From Streptomyces flaveus (GTDB lineage: Bacteria > Actinomycetota > Actinomycetes > Streptomycetales > Streptomycetaceae), in contig NZ_BMPQ01000015.1 of NCBI RefSeq assembly GCF_014647675.1, positions 123,454 to 187,453 of the forward strand: DNA of 64,000 nt. Direction: 5' to 3'. Of this stretch, positions 21,299 through 29,786 are shown piece by piece. The notes beneath the pieces are model-generated. The model saw only the letters and a list, made by a program, of their open reading frames with translations. It was not told the DNA's origin and made no database searches. Each line of letters begins with the position of its first letter. Positions within the stretch are counted from its first letter, which is position 1. The position numbers were made by a program, and so were the translations under genes.

Positions 21299-21493
21299 CT
21301 TTCCCCCGGAATGGCGGCGTGCACGACAAATCTCCCCGAGGTTATTGGAAGATCCGTGAAACTCCGTCGGTCGTCGGCCAATTGATCCGGGCGGGCGTTC
21401 TATTCTTATATGTGCCCTTTCGGAGGTGCGCGTTCCGCCCTAAAGTGCCCTCGCCCGCGCCGGGCCGGCGTGCGCGGCTGGCAGGATCGCGGC

Positions 21494-22192
21494 ATGGCAG
21501 AACAGCGGTGGGACGTGAGCGACGGGCGGGACGTGGCGGAGCAGGGTGCGCGGGACACGACGGAACGGGCCTGGCGCGAGCTCGTGGCGACGGCTCGCCG
21601 GACGGTGTCCGAGGGGCTGGTCGTCGGTACGTCGGGCAATGCGTCGGTCCGGGTCGGGGACACCGTCCTGGTCACGCCGACCGGAGTCCCTTACGACGAA
21701 CTCGGACCCGAGGACGTCTGCGGGGTCGGTCTCGACGGCCGGCAGGTGCTCGGTTCACTCGTTCCGACCAGCGAACTGCCCATGCATCTGGCGGTCTACC
21801 GCGCCACCGACGCCCGCGCCGTCGTCCACACCCATGCCGTGCACTCCACGGCCGTCTCCACGCTCGTTTCCGAACTGCCGCTCATCCACTACATGGCCGC
21901 CGCGCTCGGCGGCCCCGTTCGCGTCGCCCCCTACGCGACCTACGGCACGGAAAAGTTGGCCGAGAACATGCTCCGGGCGCTGCGGAACCGCACGGCCTGC
22001 CTCCTCCAGAACCACGGCACCCTCACCTACGGCACCACCCTCCTCCAGGCCTACGACCGTACGGCCCAGTTGGAGTGGATGTGCCGCCTGTGGCTGACGG
22101 CGTCGTCGCTTCCGGGCCACTCGCCGTCCTTGCTGAGCCCGGAGCAGGTGGCGGAAGTGGGGGAGCGGTTGAAGGGGTACGGCCAGCCGTAA
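21494..22192 (+). CDS. class II aldolase/adducin family protein
   Basis: A 232-residue zinc aldolase of the L-fuculose-phosphate aldolase type. Conserved features are GTSGNASVR (46-54) for phosphate binding, TPTGVPY, catalytic Glu94 in TSELPMH, zinc ligands His112 and His114 in VHTHAVHS, and a further His in LLQNHGTL. The start at 21494 follows the end of a longer open frame whose first 28 codons look non-coding. The substrate is not identifiable; alternatives are a methylthioribulose-phosphate dehydratase or a sugar-phosphate aldolase. It lies 72 bases from the next, co-directional gene. Confidence 0.85.
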   Translation: MAEQRWDVSDGRDVAEQGARDTTERAWRELVATARRTVSEGLVVGTSGNASVRVGDTVLVTPTGVPYDELGPEDVCGVGLDGRQVLGSLVPTSELPMHLAVYRATDARAVVHTHAVHSTAVSTLVSELPLIHYMAAALGGPVRVAPYATYGTEKLAENMLRALRNRTACLLQNHGTLTYGTTLLQAYDRTAQLEWMCRLWLTASSLPGHSPSLLSPEQVAEVGERLKGYGQP

Positions 22193-22264
22193 CCGTCCCC
22201 GGCTCGTACTTTTCGCAGGTCCCTTCGGGTGGCCGACGGCGCGCTCCGTCGGGAGACTGGATCC

Positions 22265-23392
22265 GTGCGCACCGTGAAAGTGACGGCCGCGGCCGTCACC
22301 GCCGCCCTGGCCGCCGTAGCCGCCACCGTCGCGGCCGGCCGCTTCGCGAGCGACGCCGCTCTGAGGGCGTCGCCGGACAGACCGCTGCCCACCGAACCGT
22401 GGCTCACCGTGCACGCCACAGCCGCCGGACAGATCACGCTCACCCGTGCTCTCGCCTCCCTGCGGCCGGGCAGGTACGGCCTGAGCGGCAACGGGAGCCA
22501 TGCCGTCATCGGTACGGTCCTTCAGTCCGCCCCGCACCCCGCCGACACGGTTGTACGCCGACTGGAACGCGTCACCCACGGCACGCTGGAACCCGGCGAC
22601 AAGGTGTGGTTCACCCCGAACGTGCACATCGGCGACCCGAGCACCGCGCTCGGCCTCGACCACACCGACGTCGACATCCCCGGCGAACTCGGCGCCCTGC
22701 CCGCCTGGTTCGTCCCCGGCGCCCGCGAGCCCTGGGTGATCACCGTGCACGGTCTGGGCGCCACCCGTGAACACCCCATGAACGTCATGGAGTTGCTGCA
22801 CCGCCTCCGCTTCCCCGTCCTCGACCTCGCCTACCGCGGCGACCTCGGCGCACCCCGCCCACCGGACGGCCTGAGCCACCTCGGCGAGACGGAGTGGTCC
22901 GACCTCGACGCGGCGATCCGCTACGCCGTGCGCTCCGGCGCCGAACAGGTCATCCTGTACGGCTGGTCCACCGGCGCCACCATGGCGGTGCGCGCCGCCG
23001 CGCACTCCGCGCTGCGCGACCGGATCTCCGGGCTCGTGCTGGACTCGCCCGTCCTCAGCTGGGAGGACACGCTGCGCGCCCTCGCCGCGGCCCGCCGCAC
23101 GCCCGGCGCCCTGCTGCCGCTGGCCGTCCGCGCCGCCCAGGGCCGTACGGGCCTGCACGGAGACCGGGTCCAGGGTGCGGCCGACCCCGACCTGCTCAAG
23201 GTGCCGGTCCTCGTCCTGCACGGCCCGGACGACGCGGTCGCCCCCTGGGCGCACTCCCGCCGCCTCGCCGACCGCCGCCCCGCCCTGGTCACCCTGCACA
23301 CCGTCCGGAACGCCCCGCACGGCGCCATGTGGAACGCCGACCCGGCCGGTTACGAAGAGGCCCTGCGACGTTTCCTCACTCCGCTGATGTAG
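22265..23392 (+). CDS. membrane-anchored alpha/beta hydrolase
   Basis: A 375-residue protein with an N-terminal hydrophobic segment (about 4-28, Ala/Val-rich) that acts as signal anchor or signal peptide. A roughly 130-residue region of unknown fold precedes an alpha/beta hydrolase domain. The nucleophile elbow is GWSTGA with Ser235; the likely acid is an Asp in LHGPDDAVAPW; the late His is His352 in NAPHGAMWN. The GTG start has a GGGAG site nine bases upstream. It resembles the BAAT/peptidase S9-like hydrolases of actinomycetes. Substrate unknown; action outside or at the membrane is likely. Confidence 0.85.
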   Translation: MRTVKVTAAAVTAALAAVAATVAAGRFASDAALRASPDRPLPTEPWLTVHATAAGQITLTRALASLRPGRYGLSGNGSHAVIGTVLQSAPHPADTVVRRLERVTHGTLEPGDKVWFTPNVHIGDPSTALGLDHTDVDIPGELGALPAWFVPGAREPWVITVHGLGATREHPMNVMELLHRLRFPVLDLAYRGDLGAPRPPDGLSHLGETEWSDLDAAIRYAVRSGAEQVILYGWSTGATMAVRAAAHSALRDRISGLVLDSPVLSWEDTLRALAAARRTPGALLPLAVRAAQGRTGLHGDRVQGAADPDLLKVPVLVLHGPDDAVAPWAHSRRLADRRPALVTLHTVRNAPHGAMWNADPAGYEEALRRFLTPLM

Positions 23393-23438
23393 TCCTCGCC
23401 TTCCCCTCCTCCCTTGGTCCTTCTCTGATCCTTCCCGG

Positions 23439-23563
23439 CTTCCGGTTGACCCCGAAGCACCTGGCGGTTCTGGTCCTGTGGGCGCTCGTGGGGCCCGGTG
23501 CGCCGGGCTCCCCTGTCGCCCCCTGAGGCGTTCCGTTTGGGTTTTCGGACCGTCAACCGGAAG
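23439..23563. repeat. inverted repeat pair flanking about 100 bases
   Basis: CTTCCGGTTGAC (23439-23450) is matched exactly in reverse complement by GTCAACCGGAAG (23552-23563). The intervening 101 bases are non-coding between two co-directional genes. It could be a small non-autonomous element with terminal inverted repeats or a long structured leader for the next gene. Confidence 0.5.
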
Positions 23564-23572
23564 ACTGCCCCC

Positions 23573-24976
23573 GTGACGTCCCGTATCCCGCGCGACTCCA
23601 GGCTCCGACTCGTCCGCTCACGACCCCTGGCCGCCGCACCCCGAGCGATGAACCAGCGGCCTGCGCGCCGACCCGCACCGCGCCCGCCCGAGGGCACCCC
23701 GGCGCCCGCGGAACTGGCCCGTATGGCGCGCGCCCAGCTCGCCGGCGCGGCCCGTGTCGCCCGCTGGGCCGACGCCGCGCTGAGCCCTGGCCGGGACCGC
23801 GACGGCACGCCCCCCGACGGCACGGGCACGCTCTCCGAGGCGTCCGCCCAACGGGCCGCCGACGACCTGTCCCTGACTCCGGCTCAGGTCCGCGCGGACT
23901 GGGACACCGCACGTCTCGCGGGCCTCATCGAGGTACACGGCGACAGCGCGCGCCCCGGCTGGCGGCTGCGCGCCTGGAACCGCGACGACAGCGCCGTACT
24001 GCGCGGCTGGGTCGCCCTCTTCGACGCCTGGTCGCTCGCCTGCCCGGAGCCCGAGGACCAGGAACACGCGGTCGTCGCCGAGGTCGTCTCCGCGATGCCC
24101 CAAGTGCTCTCCTTCCTCCAGCTCTCGGCCGGCCCCGTCCCCGTCACCCAACTCCTCGACCTGCTCGAACAGCGCGTCACGGAACTGCGCACCGAGCGCT
24201 GCGAGATCCCGTACGGGCCGCAGCCCGAGCCGGTGGAGGAACCGGCGCAGGACACCCCTCTCGCCCCCCTCCTCGACTGGGCCCTGAGCGCCATCGCCTC
24301 CGTGGGCGCCCTCACCTGCGCCGACGGCCAGGCCACGCTCACCCCGCTGGGCAGTTGGGCGGTGTGGGTCAAGCTGGAGCAGATCTGCGTCGCCGCGCAG
24401 AGCCCCGCCGGGAACATCGAGCAGCCGGCCGAGGACATGCTCCGCGGCTGCGCCCAGCTGCGTCCCAACGCGGCCCGTGCCGAGTACCGCGCCTGGCTCG
24501 CCGCCCGCCCCGTCGGCAGCGCCGTCACCGAACTCCTCGACGCCGCCCGTGGCGAGGACGCCCTGCTGCGCGGGCTCGCCTTCGAAGCGCTGCGCGTCGT
24601 CGGCGCCCCCGCCGAGCAGGACGTACGCGCCGTCGCCGACGAGGTCCACCTGCGCCCGTACGCCCTGCTGTGGCTCGCCGTGCACGACGGTCACGACCCC
24701 GAGGACGCCCACGAGATCCTCACCCGCGAAGAGGCCACCTGGCTGTGGGTGGACACCGCCGCGGCCGTCGCCGACCACGGCGAAGCCCCGCTTCTCGTAC
24801 GGCACTTGGAGTCCGCGGTGCAGCCCACCGTGCCCGCGCTCCTCGACGAGGTCCGCGCCGTCGGCCACCCCCGTACCGTGCAGGTCCTGGTCGCACTCGC
24901 CGCCGCCCACCCCGACCCGGCTCTGGCCAGGGCCGTACGCCGCGCCGCCTTCCAGGTGCACACCGGAGGCAACTGA
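23573..24976 (+). CDS. protein of unknown function
   Basis: A 467-residue soluble protein with no motif I recognise. The first 60 residues are basic and Pro-rich; the rest is Ala/Leu-rich and helical, consistent with alpha-helical repeats. There are no membrane segments or signal peptide. The GTG start was chosen because GGAAG lies nine bases upstream; an ATG at 23648 (MNQRPARR) is an alternative. Conserved-looking stretches include TPAQVRADWDTARLAGLIEV, which resembles a winged-helix DNA-binding element near 100-125. The composition is typical of the genome, so it is probably a lineage-specific actinobacterial protein rather than a recent arrival. Confidence 0.75.
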   Translation: MTSRIPRDSRLRLVRSRPLAAAPRAMNQRPARRPAPRPPEGTPAPAELARMARAQLAGAARVARWADAALSPGRDRDGTPPDGTGTLSEASAQRAADDLSLTPAQVRADWDTARLAGLIEVHGDSARPGWRLRAWNRDDSAVLRGWVALFDAWSLACPEPEDQEHAVVAEVVSAMPQVLSFLQLSAGPVPVTQLLDLLEQRVTELRTERCEIPYGPQPEPVEEPAQDTPLAPLLDWALSAIASVGALTCADGQATLTPLGSWAVWVKLEQICVAAQSPAGNIEQPAEDMLRGCAQLRPNAARAEYRAWLAARPVGSAVTELLDAARGEDALLRGLAFEALRVVGAPAEQDVRAVADEVHLRPYALLWLAVHDGHDPEDAHEILTREEATWLWVDTAAAVADHGEAPLLVRHLESAVQPTVPALLDEVRAVGHPRTVQVLVALAAAHPDPALARAVRRAAFQVHTGGN

Positions 24977-25005
24977 GAGCGGCGGCCGAGGGGGCAGGCG
25001 GGGTG

Positions 25006-25419
25006 TCAGGCCTGTATCTCGGGGGCGTACGTGCCGAAGCTCCAGATATTGCCCTCCAGGTCACGGGCCATGTAGTCCCGCGATCCGTAGTCCTGGTCCG
25101 TCGGGGGCATGAGGATCTCCGCCCCGTGGTCGACGGCCCGCTGGTGGTGTGCGTCGATGTCGTCCACGACGACATACACCCCGGTGTGCGTCGAGCCCTT
25201 CATCGCCTCGTCGAAACGGCCGCCGCGGCCCCTGGAGCCGAGCATCACCGCGCCGTTGCCCTGCACCAGCTCCGCGTGCAGCACCGTGCCGTCCTCGCCC
25301 TCGTACACCGACGCCTCGATGAAGCCGAAGGCCTCCGTGAGCTGCCTGATCGCGGCCTTCGCGTCCCCGTACAGCAGCGTCGGAAAGATGCTCGGGCGTC
25401 CGCCCACCGTGCCCGCCAT
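25006..25419 (-). CDS. VOC superfamily (glyoxalase-like) protein
   Basis: A 137-residue single-domain vicinal-oxygen-chelate protein with paired beta-alpha-beta-beta-beta modules. It starts SIFPTLLYGDAKAAIRQL and ends DLEGNIWSFGTY, the usual PhnB/glyoxalase-like pattern. The metal ligand positions are His in VLHAELVQ, His in STHTGVYV and Glu in DLEGN. The exact reaction is unknown; members include lyases, dioxygenases and resistance proteins. The ATG at 25419 is preferred to a GTG three codons earlier because GAGGGAG lies eight bases before it. It converges with the preceding gene with a 29-base gap. Confidence 0.85.
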   Translation of the reverse strand: MAGTVGGRPSIFPTLLYGDAKAAIRQLTEAFGFIEASVYEGEDGTVLHAELVQGNGAVMLGSRGRGGRFDEAMKGSTHTGVYVVVDDIDAHHQRAVDHGAEILMPPTDQDYGSRDYMARDLEGNIWSFGTYAPEIQA

Positions 25420-25638
25420 GGCGACCACTCCCTCTCGCCTCGTCGCCGGATGAACCTGCTGAATGTGACCTGCTCCTCAGTCTTGCACCCGGCACTGACA
25501 ACGCCCTTCGAGCCGGAATCCCTGGGAGACCTTCGGGTAACCGGGAGACCTTCGGGCGACGAACTGCCGGGCCGCAAAGGTGACGTAGAACATGCGCGCA
25601 CAGAAAATCTGGTTGCGGGCCCCCGTTAGACTTGGCCC

Positions 25639-25662
25639 ATGGCCATTCTCCTCGCGCATTAG
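25639..25662 (+). CDS. possible 7-residue leader peptide of the ABC-F gene
   Basis: ATG at 25639 opens a frame encoding MAILLAH followed by TAG. A -10-like hexamer TAGACT (25627-25632) ends six bases before the ATG, so the transcript could start at or very near it, giving a leaderless mini-ORF. It lies 109 bases above the ABC-F start. Short upstream ORFs commonly control ABC-F genes by ribosome stalling, but the role here is inferred. Confidence 0.4.
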   Translation: MAILLAH

Positions 25663-25771
25663 ACGGCGTGATCGCCCCGCCCGTCGCCCGCCACACCTTT
25701 CCAAGGGCGCGCTACGTGCGGCACCACCTCATTCGCCCACCCCGTCATCGACCCTGCCCTGGAGTCTGTCC

Positions 25772-27370
25772 GTGATTTCCGCCTCCGGTATCGAGCTGCG
25801 TGCCGGTGCCCGCATCCTCATCGAGTCCGCCACCTTCCGTATCGCCAAGGGCGACCGCATCGGCCTGGTCGGCCGCAACGGTGCGGGCAAGACCACGCTC
25901 ACCAAGGTCCTCGCAGGTGAGGGCACGCCCGCCGCGGGCACCGTCACCCGCTCCGGCGAGGTCGGCTACCTCCCGCAGGACCCGCGTACCGGCGACCTCG
26001 ACATGCTCGCCCGCGACCGCATCCTGTCCGCGCGCGGCCTGGACACCCTGATCCGCAAGATGCGCGACAACGAACAGCGCATCGCCAACGGCACGGGTGC
26101 CACGCGCGAGAAGGCGCTCAGGCAGTACGAGCGCCAGGAGACGGAGTTCCTCACCAAGGGCGGGTACTCCGCCGAGGCCGAGGCCGCCACCATCGCCGCC
26201 GCGCTCAACCTGCCGGACCGGGTGCTCGGCCAGCCCCTGCATACGCTCTCCGGCGGTCAGCGCCGTCGTATCGAGCTGGCCCGCATCCTCTTCTCGGACG
26301 CGGACACCCTGCTCCTCGACGAGCCGACGAACCACCTCGACGCCGACTCGATCGTCTGGCTGCGCGACTACCTGAAGACCTACCGCGGCGGCTTCATCGT
26401 GATCTCCCACGACGTCGAACTCGTCGACACGGTCGTCAACAAGGTGTTCTACCTGGACGCCAACCGCTCCCAGATCGACGTCTACAACATGGGCTGGAAG
26501 CTCTACCAGCAGCAGCGCGAGGCCGACGAGAAGCGCCGCAAGCGCGAGCGGCAGAACGCCGAGAAGAAGGCCTCCGCCCTCCACTCGCAGGCCGACAAGA
26601 TGCGCGCCAAGGCCACCAAGACCGTCGCCGCGCAGAACATGGCCCGCCGTGCCGACAAGCTGCTGGCCGGCCTGGAGGCCGAGCGCAAGTCCGACAAGGT
26701 CGCCAAGCTCCGCTTCCCCGAGCCCGCGCCCTGCGGCAAGACGCCGCTCACCGCCGAGGGCCTGTCGAAGTCGTACGGCTCCCTGGAGATCTTCACCGAC
26801 GTCGACCTGGCCATCGACAAGGGGTCACGCGTCGTCATCCTCGGTCTCAACGGCGCTGGAAAGACCACCCTGTTGAGGCTTCTCGGCGGCGTGGAGAAGC
26901 CCGACACCGGCCAGGTCCTCGAGGGCCACGGTCTCAAGCTCGGCTACTACGCGCAGGAACACGAGACCCTCGACCCGGACCGCACGGTGCTGGAGAACAT
27001 GCGCTCCGCGAACCCCGACCTCGACCTCGTCGAGGTACGCAAGACGCTCGGCTCCTTCCTGTTCTCCGGCGACGACGTCGACAAGCCGGCCCGGGTCCTC
27101 TCCGGCGGCGAGAAGACCCGCCTCGCGCTCGCCACCCTCGTGGTGTCGTCCGCGAACGTCCTCCTCCTCGACGAACCGACCAACAACCTCGACCCGGCCA
27201 GCCGCGAGGAGATCCTCGGCGCCCTGCGCACCTACAAGGGCGCCGTCGTCCTCGTCACGCACGACGAGGGCGCGGTCGACGCGCTCCAGCCGGAGCGCAT
27301 CATCCTGCTGCCCGACGGCGTCGAGGACCTGTGGGGCGCGGACTACGCGGACCTCGTCGCCCTCGCCTGA
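25772..27370 (+). CDS. ABC-F family ATP-binding protein
   Basis: A 532-residue cytoplasmic protein with two ATPase domains and no membrane segments, so an ABC-F translation or ribosome-protection factor and not a transporter. The first Walker A GRNGAGKTT is at 34-42, with signature LSGGQRRRIELA and Walker B LLLDEPTNHLD. A basic coiled linker (about 240-300, rich in Lys/Arg/Gln) follows. The second domain has GLNGAGKTTLL, LSGGEKTRLALA and LLLDEPTNNLD. The GTG start has GGAG seven bases upstream. Whether it is a housekeeping EttA/Uup-type factor or an antibiotic-resistance type is undecided. Confidence 0.92.
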   Translation: MISASGIELRAGARILIESATFRIAKGDRIGLVGRNGAGKTTLTKVLAGEGTPAAGTVTRSGEVGYLPQDPRTGDLDMLARDRILSARGLDTLIRKMRDNEQRIANGTGATREKALRQYERQETEFLTKGGYSAEAEAATIAAALNLPDRVLGQPLHTLSGGQRRRIELARILFSDADTLLLDEPTNHLDADSIVWLRDYLKTYRGGFIVISHDVELVDTVVNKVFYLDANRSQIDVYNMGWKLYQQQREADEKRRKRERQNAEKKASALHSQADKMRAKATKTVAAQNMARRADKLLAGLEAERKSDKVAKLRFPEPAPCGKTPLTAEGLSKSYGSLEIFTDVDLAIDKGSRVVILGLNGAGKTTLLRLLGGVEKPDTGQVLEGHGLKLGYYAQEHETLDPDRTVLENMRSANPDLDLVEVRKTLGSFLFSGDDVDKPARVLSGGEKTRLALATLVVSSANVLLLDEPTNNLDPASREEILGALRTYKGAVVLVTHDEGAVDALQPERIILLPDGVEDLWGADYADLVALA

Positions 27371-27389
27371 GCCCCGCGCGGCCCGCATG

Positions 27390-27418
27390 GACCCTGCCCC
27401 GGAAGTCCGGGCAGGGTC
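27390..27418 (+). terminator. stem-loop terminator after the ABC-F gene
   Basis: GACCCTGCCCCGG pairs with CCGGGCAGGGTC across an AAGT loop, with one bulged C, 20 bases after the stop codon. There is no T-run, as is common in Streptomyces. I see no gene between this hairpin and the small HTH gene at 27765. Confidence 0.7.
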
Positions 27419-27764
27419 AGCGGCGCTTGATCGAATGACTGATCAACTGCGTATGGATCATTCGGCTCATCCGTGATCCATCATCTGTGTGAGATCTCCT
27501 CGTACCGAGGTGTGTCGTACATCGATTTCGCGGCCGGGCCCTCGGCCCGCAGATGACCGGCCGCCACGCTCCGCTGACCTGGACCTTCGCGCGTGAAGTC
27601 GTTCGGGCGTACGAACATCGCCGCCCGGAACCCAAGGTTCCGCTCGTGAGGAAGGCCTCCCGCGACTCAAAGCTTGTCCACGGACCTTGCCGAATGGGTG
27701 GCCAGGAAGCTCTTGAGGGGTGATCATGAGAAGTCCAGAGCGCACTTCCCATGAGGAGGCACGG

Positions 27765-27986
27765 GTGGCCGAGACTCTGAAGAAGGGCAGCCGGGTGACC
27801 GGCGCCGCGCGCGACAAGCTCGCGGCAGACCTGAAGAAGAAGTACGACTCCGGTGCAAGCATCCGGGCACTGGCCGAGGAGACCGGCCGCTCGTATGGCT
27901 TCGTCCACCGGATGCTCAGCGAGTCGGGAGTCACGCTTCGAGGGCGTGGCGGAGCGACGCGCGGTAAGAAGGCCGCGTCGGCCTGA
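27765..27986 (+). CDS. small helix-turn-helix protein
   Basis: A 73-residue basic protein. After a Lys-rich N terminus (VAETLKKGSRVTGAARDKL), residues about 18-55 form a resolvase/transposase-like helix-turn-helix: LAADLKKKYDSGASIRALAE, then ETGRSYGFVHRMLSE. The C-terminal tail is Gly/Arg/Lys-rich. No other domain is present, so it is probably a DNA-binding regulator or nucleoid-type protein; such proteins are widespread in Streptomyces. The GTG at 27765 has GGAGG five bases upstream. An ATG at 27726 would add 13 codons without a ribosome-binding site. The gene is monocistronic. Confidence 0.8.
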   Translation: MAETLKKGSRVTGAARDKLAADLKKKYDSGASIRALAEETGRSYGFVHRMLSESGVTLRGRGGATRGKKAASA

Positions 27987-28016
27987 AGCCGGGCGCTTCT
28001 CGTTCTCCGATGGTGG

Positions 28017-28048
28017 CCACCCGGTCGGTCCGGTGACGGACCGGGTGG
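28017..28048 (+). terminator. stem-loop after the small HTH gene
   Basis: CCACCCGGT (28017-28025) pairs with ACCGGGTGG (28040-28048), about 30 bases after the stop codon. A second hairpin (GGGTGTCCT/AGGACACCC, 28068-28088) follows directly, so the two may act as a double terminator before the enoyl-CoA hydratase gene. Confidence 0.6.
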
Positions 28049-28067
28049 TTACTGTGCAGTCACTTAA

Positions 28068-28088
28068 GGGTGTCCTCGCAGGACACCC
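28068..28088 (+). terminator. second stem-loop before the enoyl-CoA hydratase gene
   Basis: A perfect 9-base stem GGGTGTCCT/AGGACACCC with a CGC loop. It ends 30 bases before the next start codon, so it may either terminate the upstream transcript or lie in the leader of the downstream gene. Confidence 0.5.
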
Positions 28089-28117
28089 ACTCTGACCGCA
28101 CCCATCGGAGGCGCCCC

Positions 28118-28909
28118 ATGGCTTCGCTCGACCCGGTACTCGACAAGGACGGCGTACGGCTCACCGTCGACGAGGCGATCGCCACGGTGACGCTGACCAA
28201 CCCGGCCAAGCGCAATGCGCAGAGCCCCGCTCTGTGGCGGGCGCTGGCCGAGGCCGGGCGGCTGCTGCCGGGCACCGTTCGCGTTGTCGTGCTGCGCGCG
28301 GAGGGCAAGTCCTTCTCCGCGGGGCTCGACCGGCAGGCGTTCACGCCCGAGGGGTTCGAGGGCGAGCCCTCGTTCATCGAACTCGCGCGCGGTTCCGACG
28401 CCGAGCTCGACGCGACGATCGCCGGGTACCAGGAGGGTTTCACCTGGTGGCGGCGCAGCGACATCGTGTCCATCGCCGCTGTGCAGGGGCATGCCATCGG
28501 GGCGGGCTTCCAGCTTGCGCTCGCCTGTGATCTGCGCGTCGTCGCGGACGATGTGCAGTTCGCCATGCGGGAGACCAGTCTTGGGCTCGTGCCCGACCTC
28601 ACGGGTACGCATCCGCTGGTGGGGCTGGTCGGGTACGCCCGTGCGCTGGAGATCTGCGCGACGGGGCGGTTTGTGCCGGCCGAGGAGGCCGTGAGTACCG
28701 GGCTTGCGAATCTTGCTGTGCCTGTGGGGCAGCTTGATGATGCGGTACGGGATCTTGGGGCGGCGTTGTTGGCCGCGCCGCGGGATGCCCTCGTCGAGAC
28801 CAAGGCGCTGCTCCAGGGTGCCGTTGACCGCACGTATGAGGACCAGCGGGTCGCGGAGCGCTCCGCGCAGGGGCGGCGGCTGCGGGATCTTGCCGGGGTC
28901 GGCGACTGA
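28118..28909 (+). CDS. enoyl-CoA hydratase/isomerase family protein
   Basis: A 263-residue crotonase-fold protein. The first oxyanion-hole strand is SFSAGLDRQAF near 67-77; the second is AVQGHAIGAGFQLALACDLRV near 123-143. Glu in MRETSLGLVPDLTGTHPL occupies the usual region of one acidic catalytic residue, whereas the Glu normally found in the GAG block is replaced, so it may be an isomerase or hydrolase rather than a true hydratase. The ATG at 28118 has GGAGG at ideal spacing; upstream codons in the same frame lack support. No other beta-oxidation gene is adjacent. Confidence 0.87.
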   Translation: MASLDPVLDKDGVRLTVDEAIATVTLTNPAKRNAQSPALWRALAEAGRLLPGTVRVVVLRAEGKSFSAGLDRQAFTPEGFEGEPSFIELARGSDAELDATIAGYQEGFTWWRRSDIVSIAAVQGHAIGAGFQLALACDLRVVADDVQFAMRETSLGLVPDLTGTHPLVGLVGYARALEICATGRFVPAEEAVSTGLANLAVPVGQLDDAVRDLGAALLAAPRDALVETKALLQGAVDRTYEDQRVAERSAQGRRLRDLAGVGD

Positions 28910-28916
28910 GCGCTCC

Positions 28917-28963
28917 GCGCGGGGCCGCATATGTCACAGCCCCGCGCCCCCTTACGGGGCGCG
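28917..28963 (-). repeat. Streptomyces-type dispersed repeat with terminator hairpin
   Basis: The minus strand reads GGGGCGCGGGGCTGTGACAT then ATGCGGCCCC, a stretch I recognise as a very common Streptomyces intergenic repeat. Its head is a hairpin CGCGCCCC/GGGGCGCG (28943-28963) lying between two convergent genes, so it probably terminates transcription from both sides. Confidence 0.65.
28943..28963. terminator. bidirectional terminator hairpin
   Basis: An 8-base perfect stem CGCGCCCC/GGGGCGCG with a five-base loop, between the stop codons of the convergent enoyl-CoA hydratase gene and the Asp23-like gene (34 bases after one, 18 bases from the other). Confidence 0.65.
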
Positions 28964-28980
28964 CCTGACTGGGCCCGTGC

Positions 28981-29745
28981 TCAGTCCGTCACGCCTGTGA
29001 CCAGTACCGCCACCGACGGATGGTCCGGCAGTACCTCGCTTGCGGCCGCGCGGACCTCGCGGGCCACATCCAGTGCTCGCCGGTCCGCGTGGACCTCGAG
29101 CTCCACGCGGACGTGACGGCGCGTCAGAGCGGCCTCACCGGCGTGCTCCTCGATGTGCACCGCGCGGCCCAGACCGCCGAATGTGCCGGTCAGGCGGGCC
29201 ACGCCCGGGACGGCCAGTGCGGCGGCAGCCACTCGGGACTCGTCGTCGTCCGGTTCCGGCTCGGGCTCTGCGGTACGTGGCGGCTCATCGGGCTCGTCAC
29301 GGCGTACGTCGGTCTCGTCGTCCTTCGTGACGCCCGCGTCCCCCTCCTCCAGCAACCCCGTCACCCGTAGATCCACCTCCGTGACCGTCAGCCCGAGCCG
29401 CTCCGTCGCCGCCGAGGCGAGGGTCGCGCGCAGGCGGGACGCGAGTGCCGGGAGGGGGTCGCCGGTCACGAGGGTGGCTGTGAATTCGCCGCTGATCCGC
29501 AGTGGCCCCGGCGGCAGGGCGCTGGGCGGAGGCGGCACGGCGGCCACGTACGTCTGGTCCGGGTCGGCGAGCGCGAGCCGGAGCGTGCCGAGGTGTACGC
29601 CCGGCACATGGCGCGCGGCTCGGCGCAGGACCGGCTCCGCCGCCGACTCTGTCAGCCATGCACCGTCCTGTGGCCCGCCCAGCGGCAGGAGCCTGCCGAA
29701 GCCGAGCTGACGTCGTACTGCCCGGGTCCACTGGTCCGCCGTCAT
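28981..29745 (-). CDS. tandem Asp23-like protein (often named 'nucleopolyhedrovirus P10 family')
   Basis: A 254-residue soluble protein. Streptomyces homologues carry an uninformative viral P10 label. By eye it is two diverged Asp23-like modules: residues 30-132 (AWLTESAAEPVLRRAARHVP to LTVTEVDLRVTGLL) and 170-254 (SRVAAAALAVPGVARLTGTF to HPSVAVLVTGV), joined by an acidic Asp/Glu/Pro linker (133-170). Each has the Asp23 order of helix, V-P-G-V, a strand pair and a final V-D/V-x-V strand. It is divergent from the asp23 operon. The ATG at 29745 has GGAG only two bases before it; 23 upstream in-frame codons are less likely. Confidence 0.75.
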   Translation of the reverse strand: MTADQWTRAVRRQLGFGRLLPLGGPQDGAWLTESAAEPVLRRAARHVPGVHLGTLRLALADPDQTYVAAVPPPPSALPPGPLRISGEFTATLVTGDPLPALASRLRATLASAATERLGLTVTEVDLRVTGLLEEGDAGVTKDDETDVRRDEPDEPPRTAEPEPEPDDDESRVAAAALAVPGVARLTGTFGGLGRAVHIEEHAGEAALTRRHVRVELEVHADRRALDVAREVRAAASEVLPDHPSVAVLVTGVTD

Positions 29746-29786
29746 CGCTCCAGCCTGCCGCATCAACTGCTGCGCTGCCGTGCAAC

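Noticed and set aside
27601..27616. GTTCG-N6-CGAAC inverted repeat, considered as a LexA (SOS) box
   Set aside because: Actinobacterial SOS boxes have the arms in the opposite order (CGAAC then GTTCG), so it does not fit.
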